NCBI RefSeq assembly: GCF_025567385.1
Contig: NZ_JAOQJU010000018.1
Span: forward strand, 1-64,000
Direction: 5' to 3'
Length of the DNA: 64,000 bases
Source of the DNA: Claveliimonas acetigenes
GTDB taxonomy: Bacteria; Bacillota; Clostridia; Lachnospirales; Lachnospiraceae
Part shown: positions 8,196-17,087 of the stretch, piece after piece
Layout of the letters: every line of letters starts with the position of its first letter
Position numbering within the stretch: the first letter of the stretch is position 1
Notes under the pieces: model-generated
What the model saw: the letters and a program-made list of their open reading frames with translations, nothing else
Told to the model about the DNA's origin: nothing
Databases searched by the model: none
Program-made: the position numbers and the translations under genes

Positions 8196-8871
8196 GATTA
8201 TACCCACCTTTTTGCTCGTCGCTGACAATGACCCCCTTATTCATTGTAACAACTCGTTTTTGCATCGCGTTGACAATTTCCTGATTATGTGTAACAACCA
8301 GAACGGTCGTTCCACGCTCATTCGCTTCCTCCAATAACTTCATAATCTCCCATGAATTTGTCGGATCCAGGTTACCTGTCGGCTCATCGGCTAAAAGGAT
8401 CGCCGGTTCATTCACAATCGCCCTTGCAATCGCCACACGCTGCTGCTCACCGCCGGACAGCTCCTGTGGAAAGGACTTATATTTCTGCGCCAGGCCCACA
8501 AGGGACAGCGCTGCCGGAACCTTCTGCTTAATCACACGTACCGGCTGTTCCACAACACGCTGGGCAAATGCTATGTTGTCATATATGTTTCTATCTTTTA
8601 AAAGTCTGAAATCCTGATATACAACACCAAGACATCTCCGATACTTTGGAATCTTCCTATGCCGTAATCTTCCCAGGTTCTGACCATTTACCACAATCGT
8701 TCCGGAAGTAGGCTCCAGCTCCTTCATGAGCAGACGGATCAGCGTCGATTTTCCGGAACCACTGTCTCCTACAATAAAAACGAATTCGCCCTGATCGATC
8801 TTCAAATTGACCCCGTTCAGGGCGGCAACCCCTTTTGAGTATTCTTTGGTAACTTCTGTTAATTCAATCAT
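8185..8871 (-). CDS. ftsE: Cell division ATP-binding protein FtsE
   Basis: This 228-residue ABC ATPase shows Walker A GDSGSGKST (about 35-43), the Q-loop region in VYQDFRLL, the signature LSGGEQQR, Walker B ILLADEPTGNLD and the switch histidine in VTHNQE. These are typical of FtsE, including the TGNLDP ending. With FtsX it forms the membrane complex that drives wall hydrolysis at the septum. The start ATG at 8871 has GGAGGA just upstream. The gene comes 16 bases after the CdaR-type regulator gene, with which it may be cotranscribed. Confidence 0.95.
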   Translation of the reverse strand: MIELTEVTKEYSKGVAALNGVNLKIDQGEFVFIVGDSGSGKSTLIRLLMKELEPTSGTIVVNGQNLGRLRHRKIPKYRRCLGVVYQDFRLLKDRNIYDNIAFAQRVVEQPVRVIKQKVPAALSLVGLAQKYKSFPQELSGGEQQRVAIARAIVNEPAILLADEPTGNLDPTNSWEIMKLLEEANERGTTVLVVTHNQEIVNAMQKRVVTMNKGVIVSDEQKGGYNHEN

Positions 8872-8887
8872 ATTCTCCTCCTGATTA

Positions 8888-9976
8888 TTAATACTCCAGT
8901 GTCTCCATATACTTCATGTACTTCACTACCATTAAAGCAATCTTAAAAGTAATGGCATCCTCAAAAACACGCAAGTCAAGCCCCGTGCTCTTCTGCAGCT
9001 TATCCAGCCGGTAAACCAGCGTATTCCTGTGGATATAAAGCTGCCTGGAAGTCTCCGATACGTTGAGACTGTTTTCAAAGAATTTGTTGATAGTAGCCAG
9101 AGTCTCCTCATCAAATTCATCCGGAGATTTCCCCTCAAAAATCTCCTTTATAAACATCTTGCAGAGCGGAAGCGGAAGCTGGTAAATCAGTCTCCCTATT
9201 CCCAATGTATTGTAAGCTGCAATATTCTTATCATCAAAGAATATCTTTCCCACATCCAATGCCAGCTTAGCCTCTTTATATGACTTGGATACTTCTTTGA
9301 TATCATTGACAATAGTCCCGTACGCAATCCTTACATTCTCTTCTCCGTCTGCCTGAATCATCGCCAGCAATTCTTCTGCATCCTTCTGAAGCTCCGGATA
9401 TCCTTCATTCGCTCCAAGCTCTTTGACGATAATAATATCTTCTTCATCAACTGCCGTAATAAAGTCCTTTACCCTGTTTCCCAGCAGAGCACGCATATTG
9501 TCCAGCATATTACTATCCTTCTCCCGCGCACTCTCTACTATAAAGATAACACGTCTCACTTCCGTGTCAATATGTAATTTCTTGGCACGGTTATAGATAT
9601 CTACCAACAACAGGTTATCCAACAAAAGATTCTTAAAAAAATTATCCTTATCAAATCTCTCCTTATATGCGATCAAAAGGCTCTGTATCTGGAATGCCGC
9701 CATCCTGCCTACCATATATACGTCGTCGCTTTCTCCATTGGCAAGCAAGATATACTCCAGCTGATGTTCATCAAATATCTTAAAGAACTGATATCCCTGC
9801 ACCGCCTGGCTATCTGCCGGTGACTTCACAAAAGCAGCCACTGCTTCCTCATAATTGTTCTGCTCAGGAAAAGTGCTTGCAAACAGCTTACCATCCGTAT
9901 CTACCACACACATATCAATACGCGTAATCGCCTTCAAACCATCAATTGTATTTTGAAGTATCTGATTAGATATCAT
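8888..9976 (-). CDS. CdaR/PucR-type transcriptional regulator
   Basis: At 362 residues the protein ends in the PucR-type helix-turn-helix of this family (LNVSETSRQLYIHRNTLVYR, about 302-321, followed by a KSTGLDLR-type segment). It has a central GGDEF-like region typical of CdaR relatives and an N-terminal domain of about 130 residues resembling the sugar-diacid-binding part. In Clostridia such proteins are common as orphan regulators whose ligand is unknown. It lies directly upstream of ftsE on the same strand, so it could be cotranscribed with the division genes; the sequence shows no proof that it controls them. The promoter would lie in the AT-rich 9977-10080 region. Confidence 0.8.
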   Translation of the reverse strand: MISNQILQNTIDGLKAITRIDMCVVDTDGKLFASTFPEQNNYEEAVAAFVKSPADSQAVQGYQFFKIFDEHQLEYILLANGESDDVYMVGRMAAFQIQSLLIAYKERFDKDNFFKNLLLDNLLLVDIYNRAKKLHIDTEVRRVIFIVESAREKDSNMLDNMRALLGNRVKDFITAVDEEDIIIVKELGANEGYPELQKDAEELLAMIQADGEENVRIAYGTIVNDIKEVSKSYKEAKLALDVGKIFFDDKNIAAYNTLGIGRLIYQLPLPLCKMFIKEIFEGKSPDEFDEETLATINKFFENSLNVSETSRQLYIHRNTLVYRLDKLQKSTGLDLRVFEDAITFKIALMVVKYMKYMETLEY

Positions 9977-10080
9977 ATTCCATCTCCTCCACTTATTTCA
10001 ATATGCATTTTTCACAATATATTATACACATTTTTACATACCAATACACTCTGTTATTAGTTATCTTAATATAAATAGAC

Positions 10081-10122
10081 AAAAAAATAAAGAGGAAATC
10101 TCTTTTTTTCGTTGATTTCCTC
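10081..10122 (-). terminator. Terminator after the WecG/TagA-like gene
   Basis: On the minus strand a perfect nine-pair stem, GAGGAAATC (10122-10114) with GATTTCCTC (10100-10092), is followed by TTTATTTTTTT. It sits about 90 bases past the stop codon of the gene at 10212-10883. The rest of 9977-10211 holds only AT-rich sequence and no gene. Confidence 0.75.
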
Positions 10123-10211
10123 AATCTTTCTTTGAAAAACAGGGTTTTTCCACCTTATACATTGTGTACAAAAGCATTTTAATCAAAGAAGGGATTTTTT
10201 ATCAGCTCCTA

Positions 10212-10883
10212 TCATTCTTTCCGGTTTTTCTGAATCTCCCTCTTAAAAAAACGATGAGTCATGAATCTGACAAACCGCATCTTACGACTTCCATCCTGCC
10301 GGGTCATCTTCAGCATCTTCCCTACGCCAAGCCACACTCTTGCGTTCAGAAGATGCTTATTATTTTCTGCAAATTCTTCCCGGATGGGTGCTGAAAGAGC
10401 TGCAATCACACAATCCACCTCGTCACCGTTCACCGCATTCACCACCAGTTCGTCTCCTTTATCTTCCGCAGAAACCTTCGCCATTCCCGTAATCTGTATT
10501 CCGGCATAGGATTCATTCAGGAATTTGTAAAACGCCTGCGCCTCTTCATCCGTCTCCACCAGCAAAAATACACGGCAGTGGTTTTTATGAAGGTATCGGA
10601 AAAACATTCTAAGATAGGTCTGTTCCTCCACCTCCTGCAGCCGACGCCGATCCGTAATACCGGCTCCTTCCAGTATCTCCTTCTCCCCCGGAAGAACCAT
10701 GTCCAGTTGTGACATACTCTCCCGCAGCTCCGGCTCTTCTTTGGCATACATCAGCGTGTCCACCGTTACCATCTCTATGATATTCAAGGGCTCTGTGTGC
10801 ATATAATCCACAGTCTCCTTCATTGCTTTCTTTGCCGTATAGCCATTAATCGCAACATCTAATACGCTAATTTTTTCATTCAT
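10212..10883 (-). CDS. Divergent WecG/TagA/CpsF-family protein
   Basis: This 223-residue protein follows the layout of the GT26 (WecG/TagA/CpsF) glycosyltransferases: an N-terminal KISVLDVAINGYTAKKAM stretch, a segment IIEMVTVDTLMYAKEEPEL equivalent to the family's Asn-containing motif, and a middle Rossmann-like part. In family members that make wall teichoic acid linkage units the substrate is a lipid-linked amino sugar. Here the usual D-G pair after the adl.lpDG region reads LPGEKEI, and the conserved Pro-Lys-Gln-Glu region is not visible, so catalytic activity is doubtful. The basic C-terminus (MRFVRFMTHRFFKREIQKNRK) could bind membrane. It is flanked by a terminator and a spore protein gene, with no polysaccharide genes nearby. 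Confidence 0.6.
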   Translation of the reverse strand: MNEKISVLDVAINGYTAKKAMKETVDYMHTEPLNIIEMVTVDTLMYAKEEPELRESMSQLDMVLPGEKEILEGAGITDRRRLQEVEEQTYLRMFFRYLHKNHCRVFLLVETDEEAQAFYKFLNESYAGIQITGMAKVSAEDKGDELVVNAVNGDEVDCVIAALSAPIREEFAENNKHLLNARVWLGVGKMLKMTRQDGSRKMRFVRFMTHRFFKREIQKNRKE

Positions 10884-11001
10884 CGTATATCACCTGCTAT
10901 ATAATATATAAATATTAGCTGTTCGATTATAGCAAACCATATTTTCTTTTTCAACCTTTGACATAGAATCGTCACAGTAATTAATATTCGTAATAATTTT
11001 G

Positions 11002-11190
11002 TTATTTTTTCTCCTGCTCTCGCTTTTTCCGGGCAATCAGACCTCCAATCCGCCCGGTTTCCTTCGCCGACAGACTTCTCCATCCCTCTGAAAGTACTTT
11101 GTCCAAAAGCCCCAGTTCTTCTGCAATCTCGTATTTTAATTTTTCCTCCTGGGTGATTTCATCTAAATTAATCGGTTTATTCTTCGCCAT
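11002..11190 (-). CDS. Small acid-soluble spore protein, alpha/beta type (divergent)
   Basis: The 62-residue protein keeps the core of alpha/beta SASPs: LKYEIAEELGL, then GWRSLSAKETGRIGGLIARK, matching the second conserved block around the family G-x-x-G-G. Proteins of this type coat DNA in the spore core and guard it from damage. Its N-terminus is shorter and its middle more divergent than in the major SspA-like proteins, as is common for minor clostridial family members. The start ATG at 11190 follows GGAAAGGGG. It stands alone between intergenic stretches. Its presence is the main sign here that the organism forms spores. Confidence 0.75.
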   Translation of the reverse strand: MAKNKPINLDEITQEEKLKYEIAEELGLLDKVLSEGWRSLSAKETGRIGGLIARKKREQEKK

Positions 11191-11287
11191 TCTCGCACCC
11201 CTTTCCTTCCATAACCCGGAAGGGTTATCACAAACAGAAAATTTATTTATCGTTCACTATAAGTATGTACATTTTCAAAGGGGTTAT

Positions 11288-11335
11288 ACAAAAAAAGATT
11301 GCGCCTCGCGTAATCCGCCACGCTGCGCAATCTTT
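11288..11335 (-). terminator. Terminator after the PspC-like gene
   Basis: On the minus strand AAAGATTGCGC (11335-11325) pairs perfectly with GCGCAATCTTT (11304-11294) around a 20-base loop that can fold further. Seven T follow. It closes the padR-DUF1700-DUF4097-PspC unit. Confidence 0.75.
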
Positions 11336-11356
11336 CTTATATTTCTTTCGCTGTAT

Positions 11357-11542
11357 TTACAATTCGTCCGGTATGATTACAGCCGCAACAAAATATGCCA
11401 GAATTCCTGTCCCTGTAAATCCAAACAATACCATTGCCAACCGGATCAAAGTCGGGTCAATATTAAAATATTCTGCCACACCTCCGCATACACCACATAT
11501 CATACGCTGTCTTCTTGAACGATACAATCTTTTCGGTTCCAT
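11357..11542 (-). CDS. PspC domain membrane protein
   Basis: This 61-residue protein is a single PspC domain: a basic start (KRLYRSRRQRMICGVCGGVAEYF), the family motif DPTLIRLAMVL and one membrane helix ending in AAVIIPDE. PspC proteins sense or respond to membrane stress and are often encoded with PadR regulators and DUF1700/DUF4097 proteins, as here. AAGGAGGAAGG stands seven bases before the ATG. It follows the DUF4097 gene by 31 bases and ends at a terminator, making it the last gene of the set. Confidence 0.9.
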   Translation of the reverse strand: MEPKRLYRSRRQRMICGVCGGVAEYFNIDPTLIRLAMVLFGFTGTGILAYFVAAVIIPDEL

Positions 11543-11573
11543 AATCCTTCCTCCTTTTTCTTTCTATTCCATC

Positions 11574-12404
11574 TTAGGAATCTCCAAATGCTATCTTCAC
11601 TTCTCCGATACCACAGTCAATATTCACCTCCCGGTGTGCATGATGATTCATATCCTTTTCTTCTGAGATCCCGGAATAAGAAGAATCACCCACTGTTATC
11701 TCTCCAATCCCACACTGCAGCTCATAATTGTACAGGCTTTCCACACCATCAAGTGTCACATCTACATTGCCGATTCCACAATCCACATCCAATTCTCTCT
11801 CAATTGTGCCGCTCGCAGTAATACTTCCCGCTCCGCAATCCAAATCCGCTTCCGACGCACTGAACTGTTCAATCGTACCTTCTCCGGCTCCAATATCGAC
11901 AGACAGTTGCCTCGCCTGAAGCATATCAGCATATAATTCTCCCGCTTCCAGCGAAATATCTATTTCTTCCATCATATATTTGGGAAGATATAAAGTAATC
12001 TGTCCATAAGAACCGTTATTGATTCTCCATATCACGCTGTTTCTCGTCTCGATCTTTAATTCATCGCCCTCCTGATAATAGCGGAGCTTCAGTCTGGAAT
12101 CCACTGCGGAAGTCTCCAGCCTCACTTCAGAATTGCTGTCAGATTCGGCAATTTCTACGTATATTCCCGATACCTCCATGTCTATTTTCTGAATCCCCGA
12201 AAAGACTTCCGCTGCATCTGCATCTACTGTACCGGAGCCAGACTCTGCGTATCCTCCTCTGCCCACGATACCGATACCATAAGGAAATCTTGCATTTATT
12301 GCTTCAAAAGTAGCGCCCATGCCAATTCCCACGCAGCATAAGGCCAGCCCTACGCCTGCCGTAACACCGCAGGCAATCCAGAAATTCTTCCATCCCTTTT
12401 TCAT
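11574..12404 (-). CDS. DUF4097-type beta-repeat membrane protein
   Basis: At 276 residues, it has one N-terminal membrane helix (about 9-30) and an extracytoplasmic part with repeating short beta units: IDMEVSGIYVEI, VDIGAGEGTIEQF, LDCGAGSITASG, VDCGIGNVDVTL, LQCGIGEITVG and IDCGIGEVKIAF. These C/I-G-x-G-x-I repeats are the mark of DUF4097 (putative adhesin) proteins, which fold as a beta solenoid. Function is not known; the family regularly travels with DUF1700 proteins and PadR regulators, as here. Its start codon abuts the stop of the DUF1700 gene, consistent with one transcript. Confidence 0.8.
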   Translation of the reverse strand: MKKGWKNFWIACGVTAGVGLALCCVGIGMGATFEAINARFPYGIGIVGRGGYAESGSGTVDADAAEVFSGIQKIDMEVSGIYVEIAESDSNSEVRLETSAVDSRLKLRYYQEGDELKIETRNSVIWRINNGSYGQITLYLPKYMMEEIDISLEAGELYADMLQARQLSVDIGAGEGTIEQFSASEADLDCGAGSITASGTIERELDVDCGIGNVDVTLDGVESLYNYELQCGIGEITVGDSSYSGISEEKDMNHHAHREVNIDCGIGEVKIAFGDS

Positions 12405-13123
12405 TATGCCACCGCCTTTCTGTGCTGGAACGGCTTACGGCAAAGCCACACAAGCCCTCTGAATATCCCAGGCACTGCAACGCTACAAAGCTTCACGGAA
12501 AATACGGTCAGAATCATGCCCAGCACCGCAAGCACCATTCCGCTCCCCATCAAAGTCAGACCAACGGCAACCTCGGAAATAAGCACTGTGATTCCTGCCA
12601 CGAACAACGCAGCTCCTGTTATCACCAAACATATAGCGGCAATCACAAAGCATACGAACGGCATGACAATCCCAATTGCAGCTCCGAAGACACAACATAC
12701 TATCACTGCCGCCACTGGAAGCACGAACGGACACAGTACAATAGCAATCAGAATGATAAGGATCCACTTCAGCAGTTTACTGGTACGCGGCGGTGTCTGT
12801 TCCGGGCTTTGGCTGCCAAAATCCTCTGCCTGCGTATTTCCTCTTCCATAAGTATACGCCGGAGACTCTTTCCGTTCAAAACGGGGATCCGTATATCCGG
12901 TCTCACGGAACTCTCCCGATGCACCACTCTGCCCTTTCAGTCCTTCTTTCAATTCAGCAGCTATCCTGACAGGGCTTCCCAATTCTTCTATAATCTTCTG
13001 TTCATTCTCTTCGCCTGCGTCATCAAAATAATCATTGTAATACTGCATCGCGGATGTGCGCTCTTCCACTGATATATCCTGCAGCAAGGAAGCCAGTTCT
13101 GTCATAAATTCTATACGGTTCAT
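12404..13123 (-). CDS. DUF1700 (HAAS-type) membrane protein
   Basis: This 239-residue protein starts with the alpha-helical HAAS/DUF1700 domain (about 1-75: F-M-TELASLLQDISVEER, YYNDYFDDAGEENEQ, LGSPVRIAAEL). A polar linker follows, then four or so hydrophobic helices (about 115-220). The N-terminal domain is known to occur in membrane proteins cotranscribed with PadR-like regulators and is thought to sense or signal to them. Its start overlaps the padR stop by four bases. With the DUF4097 and PspC proteins encoded next, it fits an envelope-stress response unit. Confidence 0.85.
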   Translation of the reverse strand: MNRIEFMTELASLLQDISVEERTSAMQYYNDYFDDAGEENEQKIIEELGSPVRIAAELKEGLKGQSGASGEFRETGYTDPRFERKESPAYTYGRGNTQAEDFGSQSPEQTPPRTSKLLKWILIILIAIVLCPFVLPVAAVIVCCVFGAAIGIVMPFVCFVIAAICLVITGAALFVAGITVLISEVAVGLTLMGSGMVLAVLGMILTVFSVKLCSVAVPGIFRGLVWLCRKPFQHRKAVA

Positions 13124-13443
13124 TCAGTGGCACCTCCCTCAAACAATTCATTAATCTTACCGGAATATCTCTTCCACTCAGTCATGTATAAATTAAGCTG
13201 AGTCATTCCTTTGTCCGTCACCTTATAATAACGGCGGTTTCTGCCGTCAAATTGTCTGTCATAGACCTCCAGGCATTCATCCTTCTGCAGTCTTCTGAGA
13301 ACCGGATAAAGTGTTGACTCCGATACTTCTATCGCTTTCCTTACATCCTGAGTGATCTTATATCCGTAAGTCCCTTCACTTTCCCTTGACACAACCGCAA
13401 GGACAATCGCATCAAGCAAAGCGGCTCCGGTGTTAAATACCAT
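13120..13443 (-). CDS. PadR-family transcriptional regulator
   Basis: This 107-residue winged-helix protein has the PadR motifs: YGYKITQDV near residue 27, the recognition helix region VSESTLYPVLRRLQ and the wing with RRYYKVTDKG. Family members usually repress their own operon and the membrane-protein genes in it. The start ATG at 13443 has a GGAG site upstream. Three copies of an AATATTATACG-type half-site lie within 80 bases, one inside the spacer of a consensus promoter, which points to autoregulation. It leads the unit of padR, DUF1700, DUF4097 and PspC genes. Confidence 0.92.
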   Translation of the reverse strand: MVFNTGAALLDAIVLAVVSRESEGTYGYKITQDVRKAIEVSESTLYPVLRRLQKDECLEVYDRQFDGRNRRYYKVTDKGMTQLNLYMTEWKRYSGKINELFEGGATE

Positions 13444-13461
13444 AACATCACTCCTTCACCA

Positions 13462-13530
13462 CAATATTATACGCACCGTGTAATATTATTTTCATATTTA
13501 TATTATATGACGTATAATATTATTTGTCAA
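13462..13530 (-). promoter_or_regulatory. padR promoter with PadR-type operator repeats
   Basis: On the minus strand TTGACA (13530-13525), a 17-base spacer and TATAAT (13507-13502) make a full-consensus promoter; its -35 box overlaps the 3' end of addA. Half-sites CGTATAATATT occur at 13511-13521 (plus reading, inside the spacer) and 13463-13473 (inverted), with a near copy CGTGTAATATT at 13477-13487. The arms 13463-13473 and 13511-13521 form a perfect inverted repeat. Confidence 0.75.
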
Positions 13531-16500
13531 TACAATATTATTTCTTTTTGAAGTTCAAAGGAGTAAATCATTTTTTCCTTTACATGTTTTCCGGTAATCT
13601 GCGAGAGCGCCCTGGCATAATAATCCAACTGCATATGGTATTTTTCCACAAGCTGCTCTTCCTTTGTTACTTTATCTGTTTTATAATCCAACACGACGAG
13701 TCCATCCTCTTCTTCAAAAAAAGCATCTATGATTCCCTGCACGACTATCATCTCTTCTCCCTCTGCATCAGGATAGACATCTCCCATATCAACCCCCAGC
13801 ACAAAGGGCTGCTCCTTCCACAGAAGATTTTTTCCGGCAGCACGCTGCATTCTTCTGCCACACGGACATTCCAGGAATCCCAGGATGTCCGCTGTTCGGA
13901 CACATTCTGCCATTTCCCCGGAAATTCTTCCTTTTTCTGCCATGTCGGCAACTGCCTCTTTCAATTCTCCACTGCTGTACTCTCTGGTAAAATCAAGAAG
14001 TTCCATCACCCTGTGATAGGCGCTTCCTCTTGATGCTCCCGTCAGCTCATGACTCTCCTGCATAAACTGCGGAATCAGAGGAACCACTTCCGGCTCTCTG
14101 TACAAAAGTTCCCCCGGCTCTTCAGCCAGATAAGCACGTTTTTTAAGCTCTGACACGGTGAATTTCATCTTTCTTCCTTCAACCTGCTCATAAGGATATT
14201 GATAACCGAACTGTTCTGCAAGCTCCTGATGCATTTTCTCATCATAGACAGATTCTGTATTCCATTCCTCCAACATTTTCCGGGTTAATACCCCTGTCAA
14301 TTCCTCTTCTATCTCTCCTGCCGCCAGTTCTTCATCACCGATAATCCGGAGTATTATAGGCTGTTTTTCCGTCTTCCTGGCCAGCGCAGGCAGCAGCCAA
14401 TCCCAGTATGTTGTAACATGGGACAGTCTTCCAAAAGAAAGTTCCTTTTCCTTCTGTCTGCGCACCATGTCATACTCTTCCAGCTTCTGCGCTGCTCCTT
14501 TTAACATCCCGGTGATAATTAGCTTTTCCTTCGCCCTCGTAAATGCCACATACAGTACACGAAGTTCCTCCCCCAGACTCTCCAGCACTTCTTCTCTCTG
14601 GATTACTCTTTTTAATAAGGAAGGAATCTTTGTCCTTCTTTCCAAATCAACCGCCTCAAGCCCCGCACCAAGAGATGCGTGTATCAGGACATTCCTCCGT
14701 GCGTCCTGCTGGTTGAACCGTTTTCCCATTCCCGCCACAATGACAATCGGGAACTCCAATCCCTTGCTTTTATGAATACTCATAATCCTGACCGTATCAG
14801 ACTGCTCATCCTCCAGACTCGCCTCGCCATAATCCACCTGATATTTCTGAAGCTGTTCTATATACCTGATAAAATGAAAAAGCCCTTTATAACTGGTACT
14901 CTCAAACGCTCTTGCCTTTTCCACCAACATATCTACGTTCGCTTTCCTCTGTTCACCTCCCGGCAGTGCCGCCACATAATCTCCATACCCGGTATCGTTC
15001 AAAATCTGGAGCAGCAAATCATGGAGCGCAGTATAAGGAATCTTTTCGCAAAACCAGTCCATTTGTTCAAAGCATACTCGAAGCTTCTCTTTTATAGTCT
15101 CATTCTCCCCTTCTGAAAGATACTGTGTCACTCCGCGCCAGAAAGGCTCTTGCGGATACGCGCTTCTAATCACTGCCAGTTCTTCGCAGGTTACTCCTCC
15201 AAAGAAGGAAGAGAGGACTGCCGTCAGAGGAATATCCTGCTGCCGGTTATTTAACACGCGCAGATAATCCAGCAGCACGCCTATCTCCCGCGTCTCAAAA
15301 TACCCTTCTGTGGAACCTGCATACACCGGAATTCCTTCTTCCGTAAGTACCGACGCAAATACATCGCCCCACCCTTTCATACTTCTAGTCAGTATCACAA
15401 TATCCGAATACTTCACAGGACGCAGCACGCCTGTTTTTTTATCAGTTACCTGCTTCGTGCACATCAAGTCTTTCACACGTCTTGCCACAGCCCTCGCTTC
15501 TGCATGTTCCATCTCCGCATCCACAAGAAGTACTTCCGTCTCATTTTCCGCAGATGTTTCATAATCGGCTCCCACATACAGAGCCGCTTTCTCATCGTAG
15601 GTAATTCCCCCCAAAGGCTTTGTCATCAACTGCTCAAACAGAAAATTTACACTATCCAGCACTTCACTCCGGCTTCGGAAATTCTTGTGCAGATCGATTC
15701 TCTGCTTTTTACCGTCTTCCCTGTCATAAGTGTCGAATTTCTCCATAAAAAGTTCCGGCCTCGAAAGGCGGAACCGATAGATGCTCTGTTTCACATCGCC
15801 TACCATGAAAATGTTATAGCGCCCACGGGAAATTCCTGACACACTGGTAAGAATCGCTTCCTGAATCAGATTACTGTCCTGGTACTCATCAATCATAATT
15901 TCCCGGAATTGCTCCTGATATTCCGCTGCAGCTTTGGACGGCACAAGATTCCCTTCCTCGTCCTTCTCAGTAAGTATTCTAAGCGCGTACTGCTCCATAT
16001 CGTCAAAATCTATCATATTCTGCGATTTTTTCTTTTCTTCAAATGCCTCTGAAAATTCGTCCACAAGCAAAGCAAGAATTTCCATCATTGGACGGCAAAG
16101 CCGCAAATCTTCCAATACATTTTCCACATCCTGCGTAAAATACTGTTCTTTCACATCCTTTACAATATCCTTTAGCTCTTCACGGATCCTTTTCACAAAG
16201 GAAGCTTTCTCCTCGGATGCCGTCTTACTGCGGTTCGCCGCCAGCCTCATCCATTCTGTCTTTTCCGCCGCCAGATAATAGTCTGTATACCCTTCTGCTT
16301 CAAGATATCTTTGGATTATCTGCTTATCATTCATCAATGCTTCTTCATACATATATGGTCCGTCCGCCTCGCGGCAGACCGCAAGTCCCTGCTCAGCCAA
16401 ACGCATCGCGTCCTCCATATAGCGCCTTACATTCCGCCTGATTACTTGAAACATCTCACTTGCATTCAATTCCTGCTCCGTCTCCGGCTGATAATTGTCC

Positions 16501-17087
16501 ACACATTTTTGCAGCCATCTTCTGTAATCCGGATGACTGCGGGAAAATTCATACAGGTTCAAAATCAGCTCTTCCAGCTTTTTATCGTCCCTTCCCCCGG
16601 CATAAGAATCTACAAAATCAAGAAATTCTTTCCCGCCTTCGCTGTAATGCGACTCCAGGACCTCCCCCAGAACATCATGTTTTAACAATTTAAGCTCTCC
16701 CTCTTCTCCGACACGGAAGGCAGGGTCAAGTTCAATGGTATGGAAATGCTCTTTTATCACAGACAGGCAAAAGCTGTGAATCGTCGTAATCCGAGCGCTG
16801 TGAATCAATGTTGCCTGCAGTAACAGATGTTCATCCCCCGGACATTCTGCAAGCTTTTTCTCTATCGCATCCCGGATACGCTCCTTCATCTCTGCCGCCG
16901 CTGCTTCTGTAAAAGTCACAATCAAAAGCTCATCCACCGACACCGGATCATCGCTTCGTGTCAGCATGGTGATAATACGTTCCACCAGCACGGCCGTCTT
17001 GCCGGATCCCGCCGCCGCAGACACCAGAATATTTCTTTCCCGCAGGTCTATAACTTTCTGCTGTTCCTCCGTCCATCTGACACTCAC
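13527..17087 (-). CDS. addA: ATP-dependent helicase/nuclease subunit AddA
   Basis: This 1186-residue UvrD-like helicase is fused to a RecB-type nuclease. With AddB it processes double-strand breaks for recombination. Seen directly are Walker A AAAGSGKT (about 24-31), the DEYQDSN box, SIHKSKGLEFPIV (motif V-VI region), VAFTRAK, and the nuclease motif VVLDYKTDKV near residue 1140. Length is usual for Clostridia. The start overlaps the end of addB by four bases. The 3' end contains the -35 box of the padR promoter. Confidence 0.96.
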   Translation of the reverse strand: MSVRWTEEQQKVIDLRERNILVSAAAGSGKTAVLVERIITMLTRSDDPVSVDELLIVTFTEAAAAEMKERIRDAIEKKLAECPGDEHLLLQATLIHSARITTIHSFCLSVIKEHFHTIELDPAFRVGEEGELKLLKHDVLGEVLESHYSEGGKEFLDFVDSYAGGRDDKKLEELILNLYEFSRSHPDYRRWLQKCVDNYQPETEQELNASEMFQVIRRNVRRYMEDAMRLAEQGLAVCREADGPYMYEEALMNDKQIIQRYLEAEGYTDYYLAAEKTEWMRLAANRSKTASEEKASFVKRIREELKDIVKDVKEQYFTQDVENVLEDLRLCRPMMEILALLVDEFSEAFEEKKKSQNMIDFDDMEQYALRILTEKDEEGNLVPSKAAAEYQEQFREIMIDEYQDSNLIQEAILTSVSGISRGRYNIFMVGDVKQSIYRFRLSRPELFMEKFDTYDREDGKKQRIDLHKNFRSRSEVLDSVNFLFEQLMTKPLGGITYDEKAALYVGADYETSAENETEVLLVDAEMEHAEARAVARRVKDLMCTKQVTDKKTGVLRPVKYSDIVILTRSMKGWGDVFASVLTEEGIPVYAGSTEGYFETREIGVLLDYLRVLNNRQQDIPLTAVLSSFFGGVTCEELAVIRSAYPQEPFWRGVTQYLSEGENETIKEKLRVCFEQMDWFCEKIPYTALHDLLLQILNDTGYGDYVAALPGGEQRKANVDMLVEKARAFESTSYKGLFHFIRYIEQLQKYQVDYGEASLEDEQSDTVRIMSIHKSKGLEFPIVIVAGMGKRFNQQDARRNVLIHASLGAGLEAVDLERRTKIPSLLKRVIQREEVLESLGEELRVLYVAFTRAKEKLIITGMLKGAAQKLEEYDMVRRQKEKELSFGRLSHVTTYWDWLLPALARKTEKQPIILRIIGDEELAAGEIEEELTGVLTRKMLEEWNTESVYDEKMHQELAEQFGYQYPYEQVEGRKMKFTVSELKKRAYLAEEPGELLYREPEVVPLIPQFMQESHELTGASRGSAYHRVMELLDFTREYSSGELKEAVADMAEKGRISGEMAECVRTADILGFLECPCGRRMQRAAGKNLLWKEQPFVLGVDMGDVYPDAEGEEMIVVQGIIDAFFEEEDGLVVLDYKTDKVTKEEQLVEKYHMQLDYYARALSQITGKHVKEKMIYSFELQKEIILY

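Noticed and set aside
12422..13072. 216-codon plus-strand frame opposite DUF1700
   Set aside because: Antisense shadow of a well-supported gene; no start signal.
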